Below, one piece after another: positions 1-13,922 of a stretch of 64,000 bases of DNA. The notes below the pieces were generated by a model. That model was not told the DNA's origin and did not search any database. It saw nothing but the letters and a program-made list of their open reading frames with translations. Position numbers and translations under genes: made by a program. Origin of the DNA: Adineta vaga (lineage: Eukaryota; Rotifera); the NCBI GenBank assembly GCA_021613535.1, contig CP075492.1:2418001-2482000 (forward strand), written 5' to 3'. The stretch's first letter is position 1; every line of letters starts with the position of its first letter.

Positions 1-2
1 TA

Positions 3-173
3 ACGATTTGGTTCAATATCATGGCAGATATTAAAAATAGTGTTTCTGTTGCACTTGATGATATTACCATTGATACTTGTCCAAGATATACAACAACAAC
101 AATTTCTGGTTATTCACCATCACTCGCTATAAATATTTATCTATTAATGATTATTTTGATTATTATTCTGTAA
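3..173 (+). CDS. C-terminal end of a MAM-type cell-surface protein (5' cut by window edge)
   Basis: The frame is open from the window edge and ends at TAA 171-173. It encodes a segment containing VALDDITIDTC, the usual last strand and cysteine of a MAM domain, then a short Thr/Ser linker and a strongly hydrophobic Ile/Leu tail of about 17 residues. That tail could be a GPI-anchor signal or a C-terminal membrane anchor. MAM domains are extracellular adhesion modules, so a surface protein is likely. Only about 56 residues are visible, so the domain call rests on one motif. Confidence 0.5.
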   Translation, partial: TIWFNIMADIKNSVSVALDDITIDTCPRYTTTTISGYSPSLAINIYLLMIILIIIL

Positions 174-735
174 TTGTATCATTTTTTCTAATAAAAAAAA
201 TTGATAAATATAATACTGGATGATTTCTGATCACACGGTTATACCATAACATTTTAGATTATGAATTCATTAAGTATATCTCCACGTATACGTATTGATT
301 TAAATTTATTTACGTTATGAAGAAAAATTTAATTAATTAAATTGAAATCTAAATATTTTTTTTAAAATTTTCATCAACACGCATATCTGATAAGTCACAA
401 ATCTTACATCCTCAATATTATCTCGATAATTTGTATGACTAAATATATGAAACAAGAAATTTGAAACTATTCTCTATATTTTCATAGCGTATTTTAATAT
501 TCGGTTCAGATTCAAGGTGCATATGTCTGAGACAAATTTAATTGTTTTACTTTTTCTCTGTTTTTACACATATCTTTTTGGAATATTTGTACTTTTTGTG
601 ATAGATTTCAATCACTAGAACAAAACAGAAAGGAGTATTTCTTTCTTTTACGTTCTTCATTAAAACACAACTGATTTTCTTTATATTCCAATACACTTAC
701 ATAGAAAAACGTCATGGCAATGTAATGGTACCTTA
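174..735. other. AT-rich intergenic stretch
   Basis: No reading frame with coding character, RNA gene or repeat was recognised on either strand. Confidence 0.4.
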
Positions 736-1031
736 ATGAATAATGTTTCCGATTACTCCCAATTTTTGACTGTGGATGAAATTATTCAATTATCACGTGA
801 TTTTGCTCATAAACATCCAAATCAACGTTGGTTTTCGAGTTCATTTTCAATTTGCAATTGTATACAATTCAATTCGTACCATCTGATTTTCTTTATGCTC
901 TACATAATATTAGTTTTGGTAGATTGTTTTATTATATAAAACAATTGTTAATGGATATATTTTCTCCATTAAAATATCTTTCATTAATATTAGATTCATT
1001 TACTTCCAAAGAAGAAAGTGAAGGTCCTTAG
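736..1031 (+). pseudogene. Frameshifted remnant of an unrecognised gene
   Basis: An ATG frame from 736 reads sensibly to about NQRW (near 832). The coding signal then moves to another frame, which runs to TAG at 1029-1031 and includes ALHNISFGRLFYY. The two parts abut with no plausible intron, which suggests a single-nucleotide indel near 832-845. The family was not recognised. Confidence 0.35.
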
Positions 1032-1062
1032 ATGAAGAAATATTTTATTAGTGACGATGCAA

Positions 1063-1281
1063 TTACTTAAAATGATAGTCATCCATGTTTTGCCGTTCTG
1101 TGACAAAATCTACACATTCGTCAACATCAGTAAATGTGTGGATTTTATTAATAACTTTTTGTAGAGTAGGGAATAAATAAAGATGATCATTCGTAGAATT
1201 GTCAATATTTGGATCTAACCATAACAAAATGTAATCATGATTAATATAAGAATGTGCATGGAAATTTTCAAAACACGTCAT
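1063..1281 (-). pseudogene. Fragment of the N-terminal domain of a bdelloid ART-TPR protein
   Basis: A 72-residue frame starting at ATG 1281 contains LLWLDPNID followed by FTDVDECVDFV. The same pattern, [IL]xW-x-[DP]-x-[NI] then F-x-[SDE]-[VI]-x-[ES]-C-x-x-[YF]-[VI], occurs in the N-terminal domains of the two larger ART-TPR genes here (near 19020-19140 and 51480-51610). Nothing resembling the rest of that domain, the ART domain or TPRs follows downstream, so this is probably a detached and decaying piece. It could instead be a first exon whose partner lies elsewhere. Confidence 0.5.
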
Positions 1282-3088
1282 TGTATTGGAACTACAGATA
1301 GTAAAATTAGAATTAAAATTTGTTTTTCTACAATTAACTAACAGAATTGAAGACTATCAAATATTATTGCTTTTTCTCTGTAACTGATGATCTTTTTACT
1401 CTACAGATGAGTTTTTAATGAATTGTTTTCGAACTGATATTTTGAGGACATCTCTCTGTAAATTTTAAGTAATGAAATAGTTACCATTAAATGTAGAAAA
1501 TTATCTTATTTCGATGGTAAATTCATATTAAGCTAATATAAAATGAAATAAGAAGAGTTTTTAGTATTTGTACTATTTTTGATCTAATGATTCGTTTAGA
1601 ATACATTGAGACACTTACTATGCACCTGTGTATATTGCCATTGCTGACTTTCTTATCATAAAGGCTTACGAAAAGTATATTTATTCTGTTGAAAAAGAAA
1701 GAATACAGCCATATAATATATATTTTACTTTTAATAGCAGCGATGGATTTATTATTGCATTGTTGATCTTTTTTTATTCTTTATCTTTTGAATAAATTCA
1801 GATATTTCTATATGCATATTCTTTCCAAGATGAAACTATATATATATAAGAAAAGAAAGACATTCATACCATCAGGATTTTGTTATTGAAACGTTCAACT
1901 ACATGAGCAAATAGATGTATTTGATAATTAATAATTATAATTAATAGTAAATGATGATAGAAACCAATAAATATTAACCTTCATTTTATTTCTGTTTTAA
2001 GCTATACGCACAAACAAATGTGGAACTATTGGTAGATGTATTACTCTAAATACTTGTTTATTTACTGTAAACTGAACGGATTCAACATACGAGCAACATA
2101 AGTCATGCTTATCTTCATATCACTCAGTAAACTTAGGTTATGGATATAAGTCTGATTCTTCCCTCTATTTCAAAGTCTTCAATCACATCTCGAATGTATA
2201 TAGAAATATAATTCTTCGATGTTCAAATTTTTCCTGACAATCGATTTCTTTCATTTTTAATGATGTTTCAATTTTCTTTGCCCAATCATTGTCTGGAATG
2301 AATATTCTTAATATAAATGTAGTAAAATTAGAATCAACGAATTTTTCTTAAAAGAAGTAAAGTTGTCTTAAAGTTGAATATACACTTGATGGACGAAATA
2401 CGATGTTATGAGAAAAGATAATTTTCGAAGATATTTAAATGCCCATGTAAAAAAAAAGTACGAAAAAAGTGCTAATTTTTACTTTCAATAGTTGATTTTT
2501 CAGAGAAGTTTTTTACATAAGTTAATTGAAGACTTTATTTTATCGAAATATATGACTAAATTTGAATTTGCTACACATTCTCCATTAATTCAACACCCAC
2601 ACCCACACCCTAACTCAATGAGCTGCTACACACTCTTTCGTGTTGTATTGTATTAAATCATTTTGTTGCTATACAAAGCTAGAATAAGGACACACATATT
2701 CACCACGTGTTTAAAAACTATCACCATGTTATGCACACACAGGTATTATATATTGTTCTTCGTTTTTTTCTCTATTCTCTCATAAAACAAAATGTATATC
2801 GAATAATTCACAATTGGATTGATAATGATTTAATAGCAATATTATGTTTAATGTGCGTCTATTCATTCGAAACGAGAATGTTATATACCCATGATAATCA
2901 ATGATTCAAAGTTTTAGCTTAAAATTTCCTATTTAACAGACAATAGAATGAGAATATTTATTGTTAGTCATTGAAAGATTATTAATATAACACACAAACA
3001 GATACACTCTCATCGATGATTTTACGTATTTAGATAATAAGAGTTCGCACAATCGTCATTGTAAACTTTATTCATTGGAATTAAAAAT
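1282..3088. other. Gene-poor AT-rich region
   Basis: About 1.8 kb without a supportable gene. It holds one C-rich telomere-like arm at 2591-2616. The last ~100 bases are the presumed promoter side of the MDR gene at 3089. Confidence 0.4.
2591..2616. repeat. Single C-rich arm (CCCACA)n of the telomere-like hairpin family
   Basis: The sequence reads CAACACCCACACCCACACCC and then TAACTCA. It matches the right arm of the hairpin family described elsewhere in this window, but no G-rich partner was seen within 150 bases. Confidence 0.5.
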
Positions 3089-4147
3089 ATGACCAATCAA
3101 GAATATCGATTATTCGATCGTTCAGGTTTCGATGCAATTAAACTTATGAAGACTTCTTTAATTCCTAAACCAAGTCGTAGTGAAATTCAAATTAAATTTC
3201 ATGCTTGTTCTCTCAATTATCGTGATCTAATTCTCAGTAAAGGATTATATCAAGCATCAATAAAATTTCGAGTAGTACCAATATCTGATGGAGCAGGAGA
3301 AGTTACAGCTGTAGGTGAAGATGTAACAAATTTTCAGATTGGTGATAGAGTTGCACCTAATTTTAATCAAAAACATCTTGAAGGAGAATTAACAGAAGAA
3401 ACAAGTGGAGCATGTCTGGGATCTGATCTTGATGGTTGTGTTCGTCAGTATGGTGTCTTTAAAGCTGCTAGCTGTGTCAAGATTCCACCTTCACTATCCT
3501 ATGAAGAAGCAGCAACATTACCTTGTGCAGCTCAAACAGCATGGAATGCTCTTTTTGGACTTTCTGAAAGACAATTGAAATCAGGACAAACTGTTCTTGT
3601 TCAAGGCACCGGTGGTGTTAGTATGTTTGGTGCACAATTTGCATTAGCAACTGGTGCAAAAGTTATTCTGATTTCATCATCGGATAATAAAATTGCGGCA
3701 GCGACAAAACATCTTGATACAAAAAATCTTATGACACTCAATTACAATACAACTCCACAATGGGGAAAGAAAGTAAAAGAATTGACTGGTGGTCGAGGAG
3801 TTAATCATATTCTTGAAATTGGTGGTGAAAAAACATTGAAACAATCGTTGGAAGCATTGGCATATGGTGGTGTGATTAATGTTATTGGTTTTCTTAGCAT
3901 AATAGGTACTAGTCCTAGTGCTAGTGGACTTGAGGTTATTATGGGAACATTAGGAAAGAATGCTTGTATTCGTGGAATTTCTATTGGTAGTGTTCAACAA
4001 TTCAATGCAATGAATGATGCAATTGAAATGCATAAAATTAAACCAATTATTGATAAAATATTTGAATTTGAAGATTTAAAAAGTGCTTATGAGTATCAAT
4101 GGTCACAAAAACATATTGGAAAAATTGTTGTCAAAATACCACAATGA
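3089..4147 (+). CDS. Intronless zinc-less MDR-family oxidoreductase (quinone oxidoreductase / NAD(P)-dependent alcohol dehydrogenase-like)
   Basis: A 352-aa frame covers the full usual length of the medium-chain dehydrogenase/reductase family. The N-terminal GroES-like fold carries SLNYRDL (about residues 43-49) and SDGAGEV. The Rossmann fold carries VLVQGTGGVSMFGAQFA (about 170-186), the dinucleotide-binding loop. The GHE zinc ligands of classical alcohol dehydrogenases are absent (SDGAG instead), which points to the quinone-reductase-like branch that reduces or oxidises small carbonyls with NAD(P)H in the cytosol. The ATG is in a normal context and no intron is needed, unlike most neighbours. 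That is compatible with acquisition from bacteria or fungi, which I infer but cannot prove here. Confidence 0.85.
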   Translation: MTNQEYRLFDRSGFDAIKLMKTSLIPKPSRSEIQIKFHACSLNYRDLILSKGLYQASIKFRVVPISDGAGEVTAVGEDVTNFQIGDRVAPNFNQKHLEGELTEETSGACLGSDLDGCVRQYGVFKAASCVKIPPSLSYEEAATLPCAAQTAWNALFGLSERQLKSGQTVLVQGTGGVSMFGAQFALATGAKVILISSSDNKIAAATKHLDTKNLMTLNYNTTPQWGKKVKELTGGRGVNHILEIGGEKTLKQSLEALAYGGVINVIGFLSIIGTSPSASGLEVIMGTLGKNACIRGISIGSVQQFNAMNDAIEMHKIKPIIDKIFEFEDLKSAYEYQWSQKHIGKIVVKIPQ

Positions 4148-4422
4148 AAAATGATTTTTTAACTTTGAAGTAAAACTAAATATATTCACATGAATTACTG
4201 ATTTTGAAGAACTTTCCAGAGATAAAGACTTCAGTTTTTTGCTTAATAAAGAATTATATCGATAGGGCGGTAGTGAAAGATAAAAATTAGACAATACATG
4301 TCTTGAATCCAATAAAATGCTCAAGTAATTAGTTAAGATATTTGAAGAAGCAAGATTTTGAATTGATAATTATAGATAACAATTCAATGAATGAAAAGAA
4401 AACGATTGAGCTTTGACGAAGA

Positions 4423-5036
4423 TCAACGAAAAGTGTTGAATTGTGGTCGAATACAACCATTTTGTGTAAAATAACCGTGATAAGATTTTCTAAATGGTAG
4501 AAATGATCGAAGAATTACGATTAAAATAGAACATGGAATATATATTAAAAGGATTAATAAGATTGAATAAGTTGATAATATCTTGTTGATATTCATTGAA
4601 GGATTCAAAGATATAATGAAGTAGAGAGCAAGACTAAGACTCATTAGAATAACAGCACAAATACCAATGATAACGAACTAAAAAATTGAATTCGAATTAT
4701 TATAAAAAAAATAAAGAAAATAAATACGTACAATGCGTAAACCTTCATTAGAATGTCGATATGCGACAATAAATCCAAAAATATAATAAATAATACCAAA
4801 AATAGCAAAACTAAATTCAATGCTTTTCCCCGTTCCAAAAAGTGAAAATATTAAAACACATATTCATAAAATCTTTAAAAAGAAAACAATGAGTATTAAA
4901 AAAAACGAAGTCTTTTTCTTTTAAACTTTACAAAACATAAGCCGAGTCCAAGAATGAATATTAGTTGAAATAAAATAAGTCGTTGTTCATCGTTTGGTGA
5001 TAATGAATCATCCGTAATCATATGAATATGACCCAT
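4423..5036 (-). CDS. Small multi-pass membrane protein, three exons, unrecognised
   Basis: Exon 1 starts at ATG 5036 and contains the hydrophobic stretch LILFQLIFILGLGLCF, ending at a GTAAAG donor. Exon 2 (5' boundary uncertain, 3' end about 4732) carries another membrane segment and ends at GTACGT. Exon 3 (4677-4423) follows a TTTTTTAG acceptor, carries two more segments and ends TGA. About four transmembrane helices are predicted by eye. An in-frame TGA lies just upstream of exon 2, so either an unseen acceptor is used or the gene is damaged there. No family was recognised. Confidence 0.5.
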
Positions 5037-5385
5037 TGCTTTTCTAAATAAAGCTAAATATCGAAAAATATAAATATTCACCGCCTTACTTTTCTTTCAA
5101 GCAACAATGTTTAAATATATAAATCAATAAGTGTCGTATCGATGTGTTTCTGCATTGCCATGTGGTATCGATGCGTTGTCAATGCATTGCTTTTCTCTTT
5201 TCTAAGGAATGATGAAAGATCTCGCATGTTATGAAATACAAATATTTCTCAAGAAAATTCCTTTAACAAATCCTAGTATTTATCTAATCATAGTTTTAGT
5301 TTTATTGAAGGTGTTACGATCAGGATATGGGTTAGAGTGGGGATGTGCTTAAAATAACACCTCACGCTCATCCTTACCGACCCAT

Positions 5386-5460
5386 CTTGAGGGTGAGTGT
5401 GGGTTGAAATAGAGAATCGATACCCACCCACACCCACACCACCCACACCCACCCTCAAGA
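5386..5460. repeat. Telomere-like hairpin (CTTGAGGGTG...CACCCTCAAGA)
   Basis: The left arm is CTTGAGGGTGAGTGTGGG. The right arm is a longer run of CCCACA/CCCAC units ending CACCCTCAAGA. A weaker nested G/C arm pair lies at 5325-5384. The TGA inside the right boundary, read on the minus strand, is the stop codon of the neighbouring small gene. Confidence 0.8.
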
Positions 5461-5811
5461 TTCGTTTGGGAAGGAACATATATATGTAAGTGTATTTGTA
5501 AGTTTCGTTCCCGATGTTTCTTTTGCTTTTATTGATGTTTCGAATTGAATTTCTCTATTAGAAAGTTTATTCAAAATATAATCGACGTTAAATTGAATAG
5601 TTAGTATTGGAGAATCAGATGAAATGTCAAGTTCAACACTACACAAAACATCTTTTGCAACTTTACTCGTAGTTAAATTATTTAATTCTTTCTTAAGTTC
5701 ATCCAAATCGAGATTCGCCATTTTTATTCTATACGGTTGTTCATAATTTATACAAATAAGACTATAGCCAATCGATAATAAAAGAAAAAATATATACATT
5801 GTTATGCACAT
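5455..5811 (-). CDS. Small hypothetical membrane-anchored protein whose stop lies in a hairpin
   Basis: From ATG 5811 about 118 residues are encoded: a hydrophobic segment near the N-terminus (residues about 4-20), then a hydrophilic part beginning MANLDLDELKKELNNL that looks helical. The frame stays open upstream to about 5892 without an ATG, so a 5' exon is possible. The last residues and the TGA come from the hairpin end (TCTTGAGGG), so the original C-terminus may have been replaced. No known family was recognised. Confidence 0.45.
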   Translation of the reverse strand: MCITMYIFFLLLSIGYSLICINYEQPYRIKMANLDLDELKKELNNLTTSKVAKDVLCSVELDISSDSPILTIQFNVDYILNKLSNREIQFETSIKAKETSGTKLTNTLTYICSFPNES

Positions 5812-5892
5812 TATTAATATTTGAAAAGTATAATTCAATAAAATAATCACAATATATATACATATCCATAGAACAACATCTGCTATTGACAA

Positions 5893-6436
5893 GTCTGATA
5901 CAATATATGATTTTCTAACTTTTTAATAAAATAACAACTGTCAAAGCATGAATTACTCTGTTGATTAACTAATCATTTATACAAATATTTTGAAAAACAA
6001 GAAATTTCAATTTTACGAAAGGCAATATACGATCGTTGTATAGTTTCATATTTTGATAAAATCATATCTAATATATTTTATTTAAGAAAGAAGAGGCTAA
6101 AAAACATGCGAAGTCGTTCTAATAATTGTTCGAATTGTTTTCTCTGTTCTATTGAAAAGTAAAACAGAAACAAAAAAATGAATTTAAAATGGAAGAAAAG
6201 AAATAAAATAAGTATACTGGAGTACCGACTTTTCGCTTTTCCCCCTTGCTATAACTTATTTATTATTAATTATTTTGAAAAACTTTCTTCACAAGTTCTC
6301 TATTTCAGCACATGCTCTATCGATGAGTGAAAACCGCTTCTCAAAATCTTCTCTGTAGAGCTATCGGTTCCGGATACTTTAAAGACGAGTTTTCGTTTTT
6401 TTAATTCTCTGACTTTGTCCAAATCGATAAACCCAT
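5893..6436. other. Intergenic AT-rich stretch
   Basis: No gene or RNA feature was recognised. It separates the small gene above from the poly(A)-binding protein gene on the same strand. Confidence 0.4.
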
Positions 6437-6500
6437 CTTGAGGGTGTGAGTATGGGTGTGGGTGAGGATTAGCTAATCATCTACACCCACACCCTCAAGA
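6437..6500. repeat. Telomere-like hairpin downstream of the poly(A)-binding protein gene
   Basis: The left arm is CTTGAGGGTGTGAGTATGGG, the loop is AT-rich, and the right arm is ACACCCACACCCTCAAGA. It lies 118 bases past the stop of the minus-strand PABP gene, in its expected 3' UTR or 3' flank. As in the copy at 5386, the left arm is preceded by ACCCAT. Confidence 0.85.
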
Positions 6501-6618
6501 ATGTTCTCTATTTCATTCTTTCTGTTTTTGTAGTAAACATAAACCCAGGAAATGTTTGATTCATTTTATTTTATTGTCAATCATGCTAACGATGATCTTT
6601 ATATTGTCTGTATTTTCT

Positions 6619-8939
<2,321 letters not shown>

Positions 8940-9069
8940 CTAGAATGAGTAAATAGATCAAGTTAGTTTTAAAAATTTTGTCGTTATGTAAGTCCAATAA
9001 TTCGATAGTCTCCTAGATTTTTGTAGTATTGATGGGATAATCAGAGGGATACGTCTGGCAGAATTAACT

Positions 9070-9148
9070 TAGATTGTGGGTGACGATAAAAACATTTCCA
9101 TTTTATCTGTCTCATCCATGCTCATTAATATCCACCCTCACCCTCAAA
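9070..9148. repeat. Telomere-like hairpin overlapping the caspase-like gene's stop
   Basis: The left arm is GATTGTGGGTGA and the right arm CCACCCTCACCCTCAAAT, around a long imperfect loop. Read on the minus strand, the TTGAGGG boundary supplies TGA (9144-9146), the stop of the caspase-like frame. Confidence 0.6.
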
Positions 9149-10018
9149 TAGTGAACGTGTCTTTACCTTCATTGCTTTTGTAAAAACAAATGTCTTCAGA
9201 TCTTAGAGTGTAAGTAACATGTGGAATTTGTTGATTATTTGAATCTTTCATAACACCGTCTCTGACACGATTTAAGATCGTTCGAATATCTTCATTTGGT
9301 GTTTTTAAATGCTCAAGAAGATGTTTAGTGAATAATCCGTTTTTTTTTACACTACTTCCATCATCAGCAGTTGTTTCAGGTGCACAAGCAAATGCAACAA
9401 GTGCTTCAGCTTTCACCGACATTTCTTGTAATCCACGTGGCGGACTTATTTGTTCTATTTCTGTATCATTCTCTAATGTTTCATGCGTATATTATAAGTT
9501 CGATAGCAATCCAGAAAAAACATTGTCAAAAATGGACGTCGACCGTTGATCGTATTAAAGAGATTTTGTGCATTAATCGCACGAGTTTCGAAATCTACAC
9601 CACTAAATGGAATTCTTCTTCTCACATTCCCTTCGATCTTCTCAACAGAATTATCGATGGGAATGAGATAGTTTTGATCCTAAAACAAATGAATTAAATC
9701 ACAAAAATTATTACTGGAAATCTTCTTTACCTTCCATTGCGTTCCATGACCTGAAAAATAGAAGAGAATCATATCACCGTCTTTTATCGAACATTCAAAA
9801 TCAATTATTGTATGTCGCATTTCTTTGTATGTTAAATTGAGTTTTGGTTCATCGTCGTGAATAAGAAATCCTATTTCTTTCAATGTTAATACCATTTGTT
9901 CGGCATCATATGTTGCATTTGGTAAACGAAGACCTTGATAGTAATCACTGATGCCAATGATAAGTGCTAGTTTTCTCCTCGAATTAGTTGGAAAAGAAAC
10001 GCTATTTGAAGTTGCCAT
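9144..10018 (-). pseudogene. Caspase-like (peptidase C14 / metacaspase-type) gene with a frameshift
   Basis: Exon 1 (10018-9731) encodes the start of a p20-like domain: a beta strand with KLALIIGISDY, then DMILFYFSGHGTQW, which contains the catalytic His. A GTAAAG...TTTTAG intron follows. Exon 2 (from 9679) continues with NYLIPID and FLDCYRTY, carrying the catalytic Cys. In that frame a TAG occurs at 9473-9475. The family signal resumes in the next frame (AEALVAFACAPETTADD, then GLFTKHLLEHL) and ends at 9144. A one-base change near 9475-9485 therefore disables the gene, or is an assembly error. Intact relatives are cysteine peptidases, with cleavage after basic or acidic residues depending on the branch. 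Confidence 0.8.
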
Positions 10019-11159
10019 TAAGAAATAGGGTTGCTTTTGAATCTAAAAAGCAGTATTAATCGTTATTATCTTTTGTATTAGTTTTCGTAAGGAGAATATT
10101 CCAGCAGTTGGATCGTTTAACAAAAGAGAAAGAAAACATCATATTGTAAAAACAACTGGTGAGAAAGGTTGATGAAAATGCATTTCTTCCAACAAATGCG
10201 AAGAACAACAACAAAAACATGTACAGTCATTGTTTTTCAACATTTTTCGTACTTTTTTCCCTTAGAAAACAAATTAGAAAAGGTTTTTTCTCATAAGAAA
10301 TACGCACAAAACTTTCTCTGGTACTTCTCTCTACCAGAAAAAAGTCAGTAGAGAGTCGATGGTATTGATGGGGGTAAAAATGGGGTGTCTGGGTGAAATT
10401 TCACCGAGCTTTGACACATTCTGATTTTCATTTGCCTGATACTATGTTCCGCGCTGATTGTAGCCAGACAGGCACCAAACAGAAACCGTTTGGTTCAGAA
10501 AGTTTGAATATTTAGCTTGGGTATGGACATTGAGTTTGGGCATGAGTTTGAGAGTTGAATTTTTGTGTGGACTAGAAGTCGAAGCCTTCGATATCTACCT
10601 GACAATCAAAATTCAAATCCAAACCCGTACTGAACATCTTCAATTGAAAAATCGATGATATGAGTCTGTGGGGTTTATAGAACTGCTTATGAGAAAGAGA
10701 GAAAGACATGTACAAGCACACGATATCCGCTGCACATCGATACTTGAGCGCGCGAGTGAAGATGTGAGCTGGAGATGGGCAGCTACAATTACACAGAGTT
10801 GTTTATAGGTATGCTGTTCACGATGTAACTGACAAACTTATGCATAGAAAACTCTCAACAATAGTGCATTAGGAGACGGACATAAACTGGATTGCAACGA
10901 TACATACATGAATTCAAAGTTGAAATGAGATTTTATTCAACTAGACGTGGATTTTAGAGAACTGTACAACTAGCATTGTTAGTCTTTGACATGCATCGAG
11001 AACAGATATGGCACTTTTAAGCACATTGTGTCTATATCTTATATCGTTTTCTATGATACGAGGTTTATGATATCGATTTTTTAATCACCATCGGGTACTG
11101 CCGCTAGTATTATATATTTTTGCTTCATCATTATCAAGTGTTATAGGATAAAAATCAAT
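10019..11159. other. Intergenic region without recognised genes
   Basis: No coding signal was found. Around 10440-10680 base composition is more balanced and there are imperfect inverted repeats, for example GTCGAAGCCTTCGA near 10578. This could be a decayed element but has no defined ends. Confidence 0.35.
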
Positions 11160-11890
11160 AGCATACAAACACTGCACATCATCTTGGTTCATTAGCATTA
11201 TTGGGTGCAAATGATGAACAAAAACCTTCACCACACAATATTACTAAAGATAATTCATATAATTCATATAATTCTTCATATAGGTTTTGTTGTAGAATTA
11301 AATAGTCATACGGTTGCAATTGAATCATATTAGCTATGACAGCGGTCTATGTGGAAACTATCTACAAAGTTCCTGTCAATTTAAAATCATCAACAAATGG
11401 AAAAAAATGAGCTTTACAAATTATGAAAGAAGTTCGTTTGGATGATAATTACATCAGTTTCGGATGAATCACTTGAAATGGATCTAGTATTTTCGAAAGA
11501 ATCAATTCTTCTTAATCGTGATAATCAATGGCGAATGATCTTATAATAAAGTAATCGAAGAGTTAATTAATATGTCTGTTTATATCAATGCTGCTACACA
11601 TAAACCTGATCATATTTTGTTACGGCAAAGAACGCAATTCAAAACATTCAAATCTATTTGAAGGATAATATAATTAAAAAACTTCGATTATAAAATAGAG
11701 ATTATGTCATTGATCAAACTTTACATTCACAATTAACAACTGATGTTCATGCTGTTAAAGATATTCGTATTGTAAAGAATGCTGAAAAAGATTATATATC
11801 AAAACAAGGATTATATTTAAAAACTGTCGATCGTTTGAACAAATTGCTTCTAAATGGATAGATAAATTAACATTAAAAAACTTCATGTGA
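11160..11890 (+). pseudogene. Heavily decayed protein-coding gene, family unknown
   Basis: Plus-strand stretches with coding character are broken by stops and frame changes. Examples are MSVYINAATHKPDHILL from 11571, and from 11701 a segment with QTLHSQLTTDVHAVKDI that changes frame near 11840 and continues as EQIASKWIDKL to TGA at about 11890. I do not recognise the family. No intact version is present in the window. Confidence 0.4.
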
Positions 11891-12158
11891 CCGATTTATT
11901 TCTAATCTTAATGTCGCCTCAAGGTCATAAATAGTTTTATAATTAATCTGTTATTTTCTTCTAACAAAATTAAACTCTATAAATAATTCCAGTTCTTTTT
12001 TTCCTCATTTACTTGATCAGATGACTTGTAAGAGAACATAATCTGTTCTGCTATAAATGATAAAACTCGTTATCATTTCATATCATTCACCAACAGTCTC
12101 TTTTGAATATCACTTCTGATTATTACAAATCTCAGTCAATTTTGAGATCAGGTCACAA

Positions 12159-13257
12159 ATGTTCTCAAATAACAATACATTCGTTATCGCAACACGACGA
12201 AATTCTGATTCAATCATTGTTACTCTTGAACGTGTCAAACGAAATTTTGTTATCTATCTTCCACTTATTTTAACTATTTTTGGTGGAATTGGTTTTCTCG
12301 GAAATGTATTTACTTTTCTTCAACCAACTCTTCGATCAAATACTTGTTGTATTTATTTACTCTGTGCTTCAGTAATTGATATTATTAATCTTTGTATCAA
12401 TCTTTTGCCCAACTATTTATATTCTCAATTTGCCAATGTACTTTCATTAATAACTGTAAGATATATATGTAAAATAAAACTCTTTGGTCTAGTCTTCTTG
12501 CCACAATTATCTGAGAATTTGTTGATCTTATGTACTATTGATCGTTATGCTGCTACATGCAATTTGGTCTCTCCCATACGACGTATAAGACAATTGAAAA
12601 TGATACCATATCTCATAAATATTGTTATCATTATTAGTGGTATCATTTCACTCTATGGTCCAACTTTATACGATATTGATCCTATCTTGGGATGTGCCTC
12701 TTTTAGTCCATTTCTGAACACTATTTTATATATTAGTATTCAAGGTTTAATAACTCCATTTACAATGTTATTGATTGTATTGCTCATATATAGAAATGTG
12801 AGATTAAGTCGTGTACGAGTGGTAAATTTTTCGAATTGATCTTTCATTGATAAAATATATCTATTGAATACTTTAGGGTGGATTACATAATCAAAATGTT
12901 CATCGTTCTCAGAATCATTTTATCAAATTAATTTTTACTCAAGTATTTGCATCAAGTTTCTTTACATTACAATGGATTGGATTTTATATGTATTTTACAA
13001 TTACTCAATATGAAAATAAAAGTATTCTACAATGGACAATTGATTATTTCTCTTTCTCATTAACAAATAATTTATTTTATATGATTAATGTTAAATCATT
13101 TTATCTTTCAACTTTAACATCACATTTATTTCGAAATACTTTTCTTAATGCTTTACGAAAATTACTACACATTCGTTCACAACGATTGATTGTCTCAAGA
13201 AATACTTTGTTTATGAGTGCTACAAAACCTCGACGATTGAATGAAATACAAAATTAA
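12159..13257 (+). CDS. Rhodopsin-like GPCR (bdelloid orphan receptor), two exons
   Basis: Exon 1 is 12159-12821 and exon 2 is 12877-13257, with GTAAAT...TTTAG between them in phase 0, giving 347 aa. Seven hydrophobic segments can be counted, beginning LPLILTIFGGIGFLGNVF (TM1, with the GN motif). Helix 3 ends TIDRYAA, a DRY-type motif. The splice falls after helix 5. The N-terminus is short with one NNT glycosylation site, and the C-tail is short and basic. Ligand unknown; the protein is a plasma-membrane receptor coupling to G proteins, one of which may be of the divergent G-alpha type encoded at 35570. Confidence 0.85.
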
Positions 13258-13578
13258 TCTTGAAATCTATATTATATTCTCCAGTATTGTTCGTTTAATC
13301 ATCCCAAACTCTATATACGCTTTTGAATCTGTAACAAAATTTCAATGTTGATTTCCTTGTACAAATAAATATATATTCTCCTTTAATTCTTAAATAATTT
13401 TTACTTGTAATGTTTTCAAAGGACATTGATGATGAGATTAGATTTGACACAATTGACTTAAAAGTACACTGAAGTACCTTTGCTATGTAATCTATTTAAA
13501 AGAACATAATCGGATATTTATAGTTTGAACAAAATTACCTTTTCTTCACAGACATAATGATACGGTATAATTAAAGTA

Positions 13579-13638
13579 GAGTGTGGTTGGGGTGAGGGTT
13601 AAGGGTTTGCATTAATGCTTATACCCTCATCCACACTG
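13579..13638. repeat. Telomere-like hairpin, partly degenerate
   Basis: The left arm is GAGTGTGGTTGGGGTGAGGG and the right arm is ATACCCTCATCCACACTG. It lies 321 bases past the stop of the GPCR at 12159-13257. Confidence 0.6.
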
Positions 13639-13922
13639 TTGATAAAATAATTGCATTTTTAATTGAATTGAATGTATCAAGTACACGTGTTTTTTATCAA
13701 AAAATTCACATCTCAATAGATGATATTCATATGCGAAGAAAAAGAAATGCTATAATGAATGAGAAAATAAACAAAAAAATTTCATTAATGTAAAAAATGC
13801 AACTGATTAATTATACGAAAGATACCAATAAAATATATTTTTTTTGTATTATAAAATAAAAGTACAATGTCTGCAATTCGATCAAACAGTAATTTCATTT
13901 TCAAATATTTTTGAAATTGAAA

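Noticed and set aside
10169-10351. 60-codon frame beginning MMKMHFFQQM
   Set aside because: Low-complexity, Phe-rich, no similarity to any family; treated as chance.
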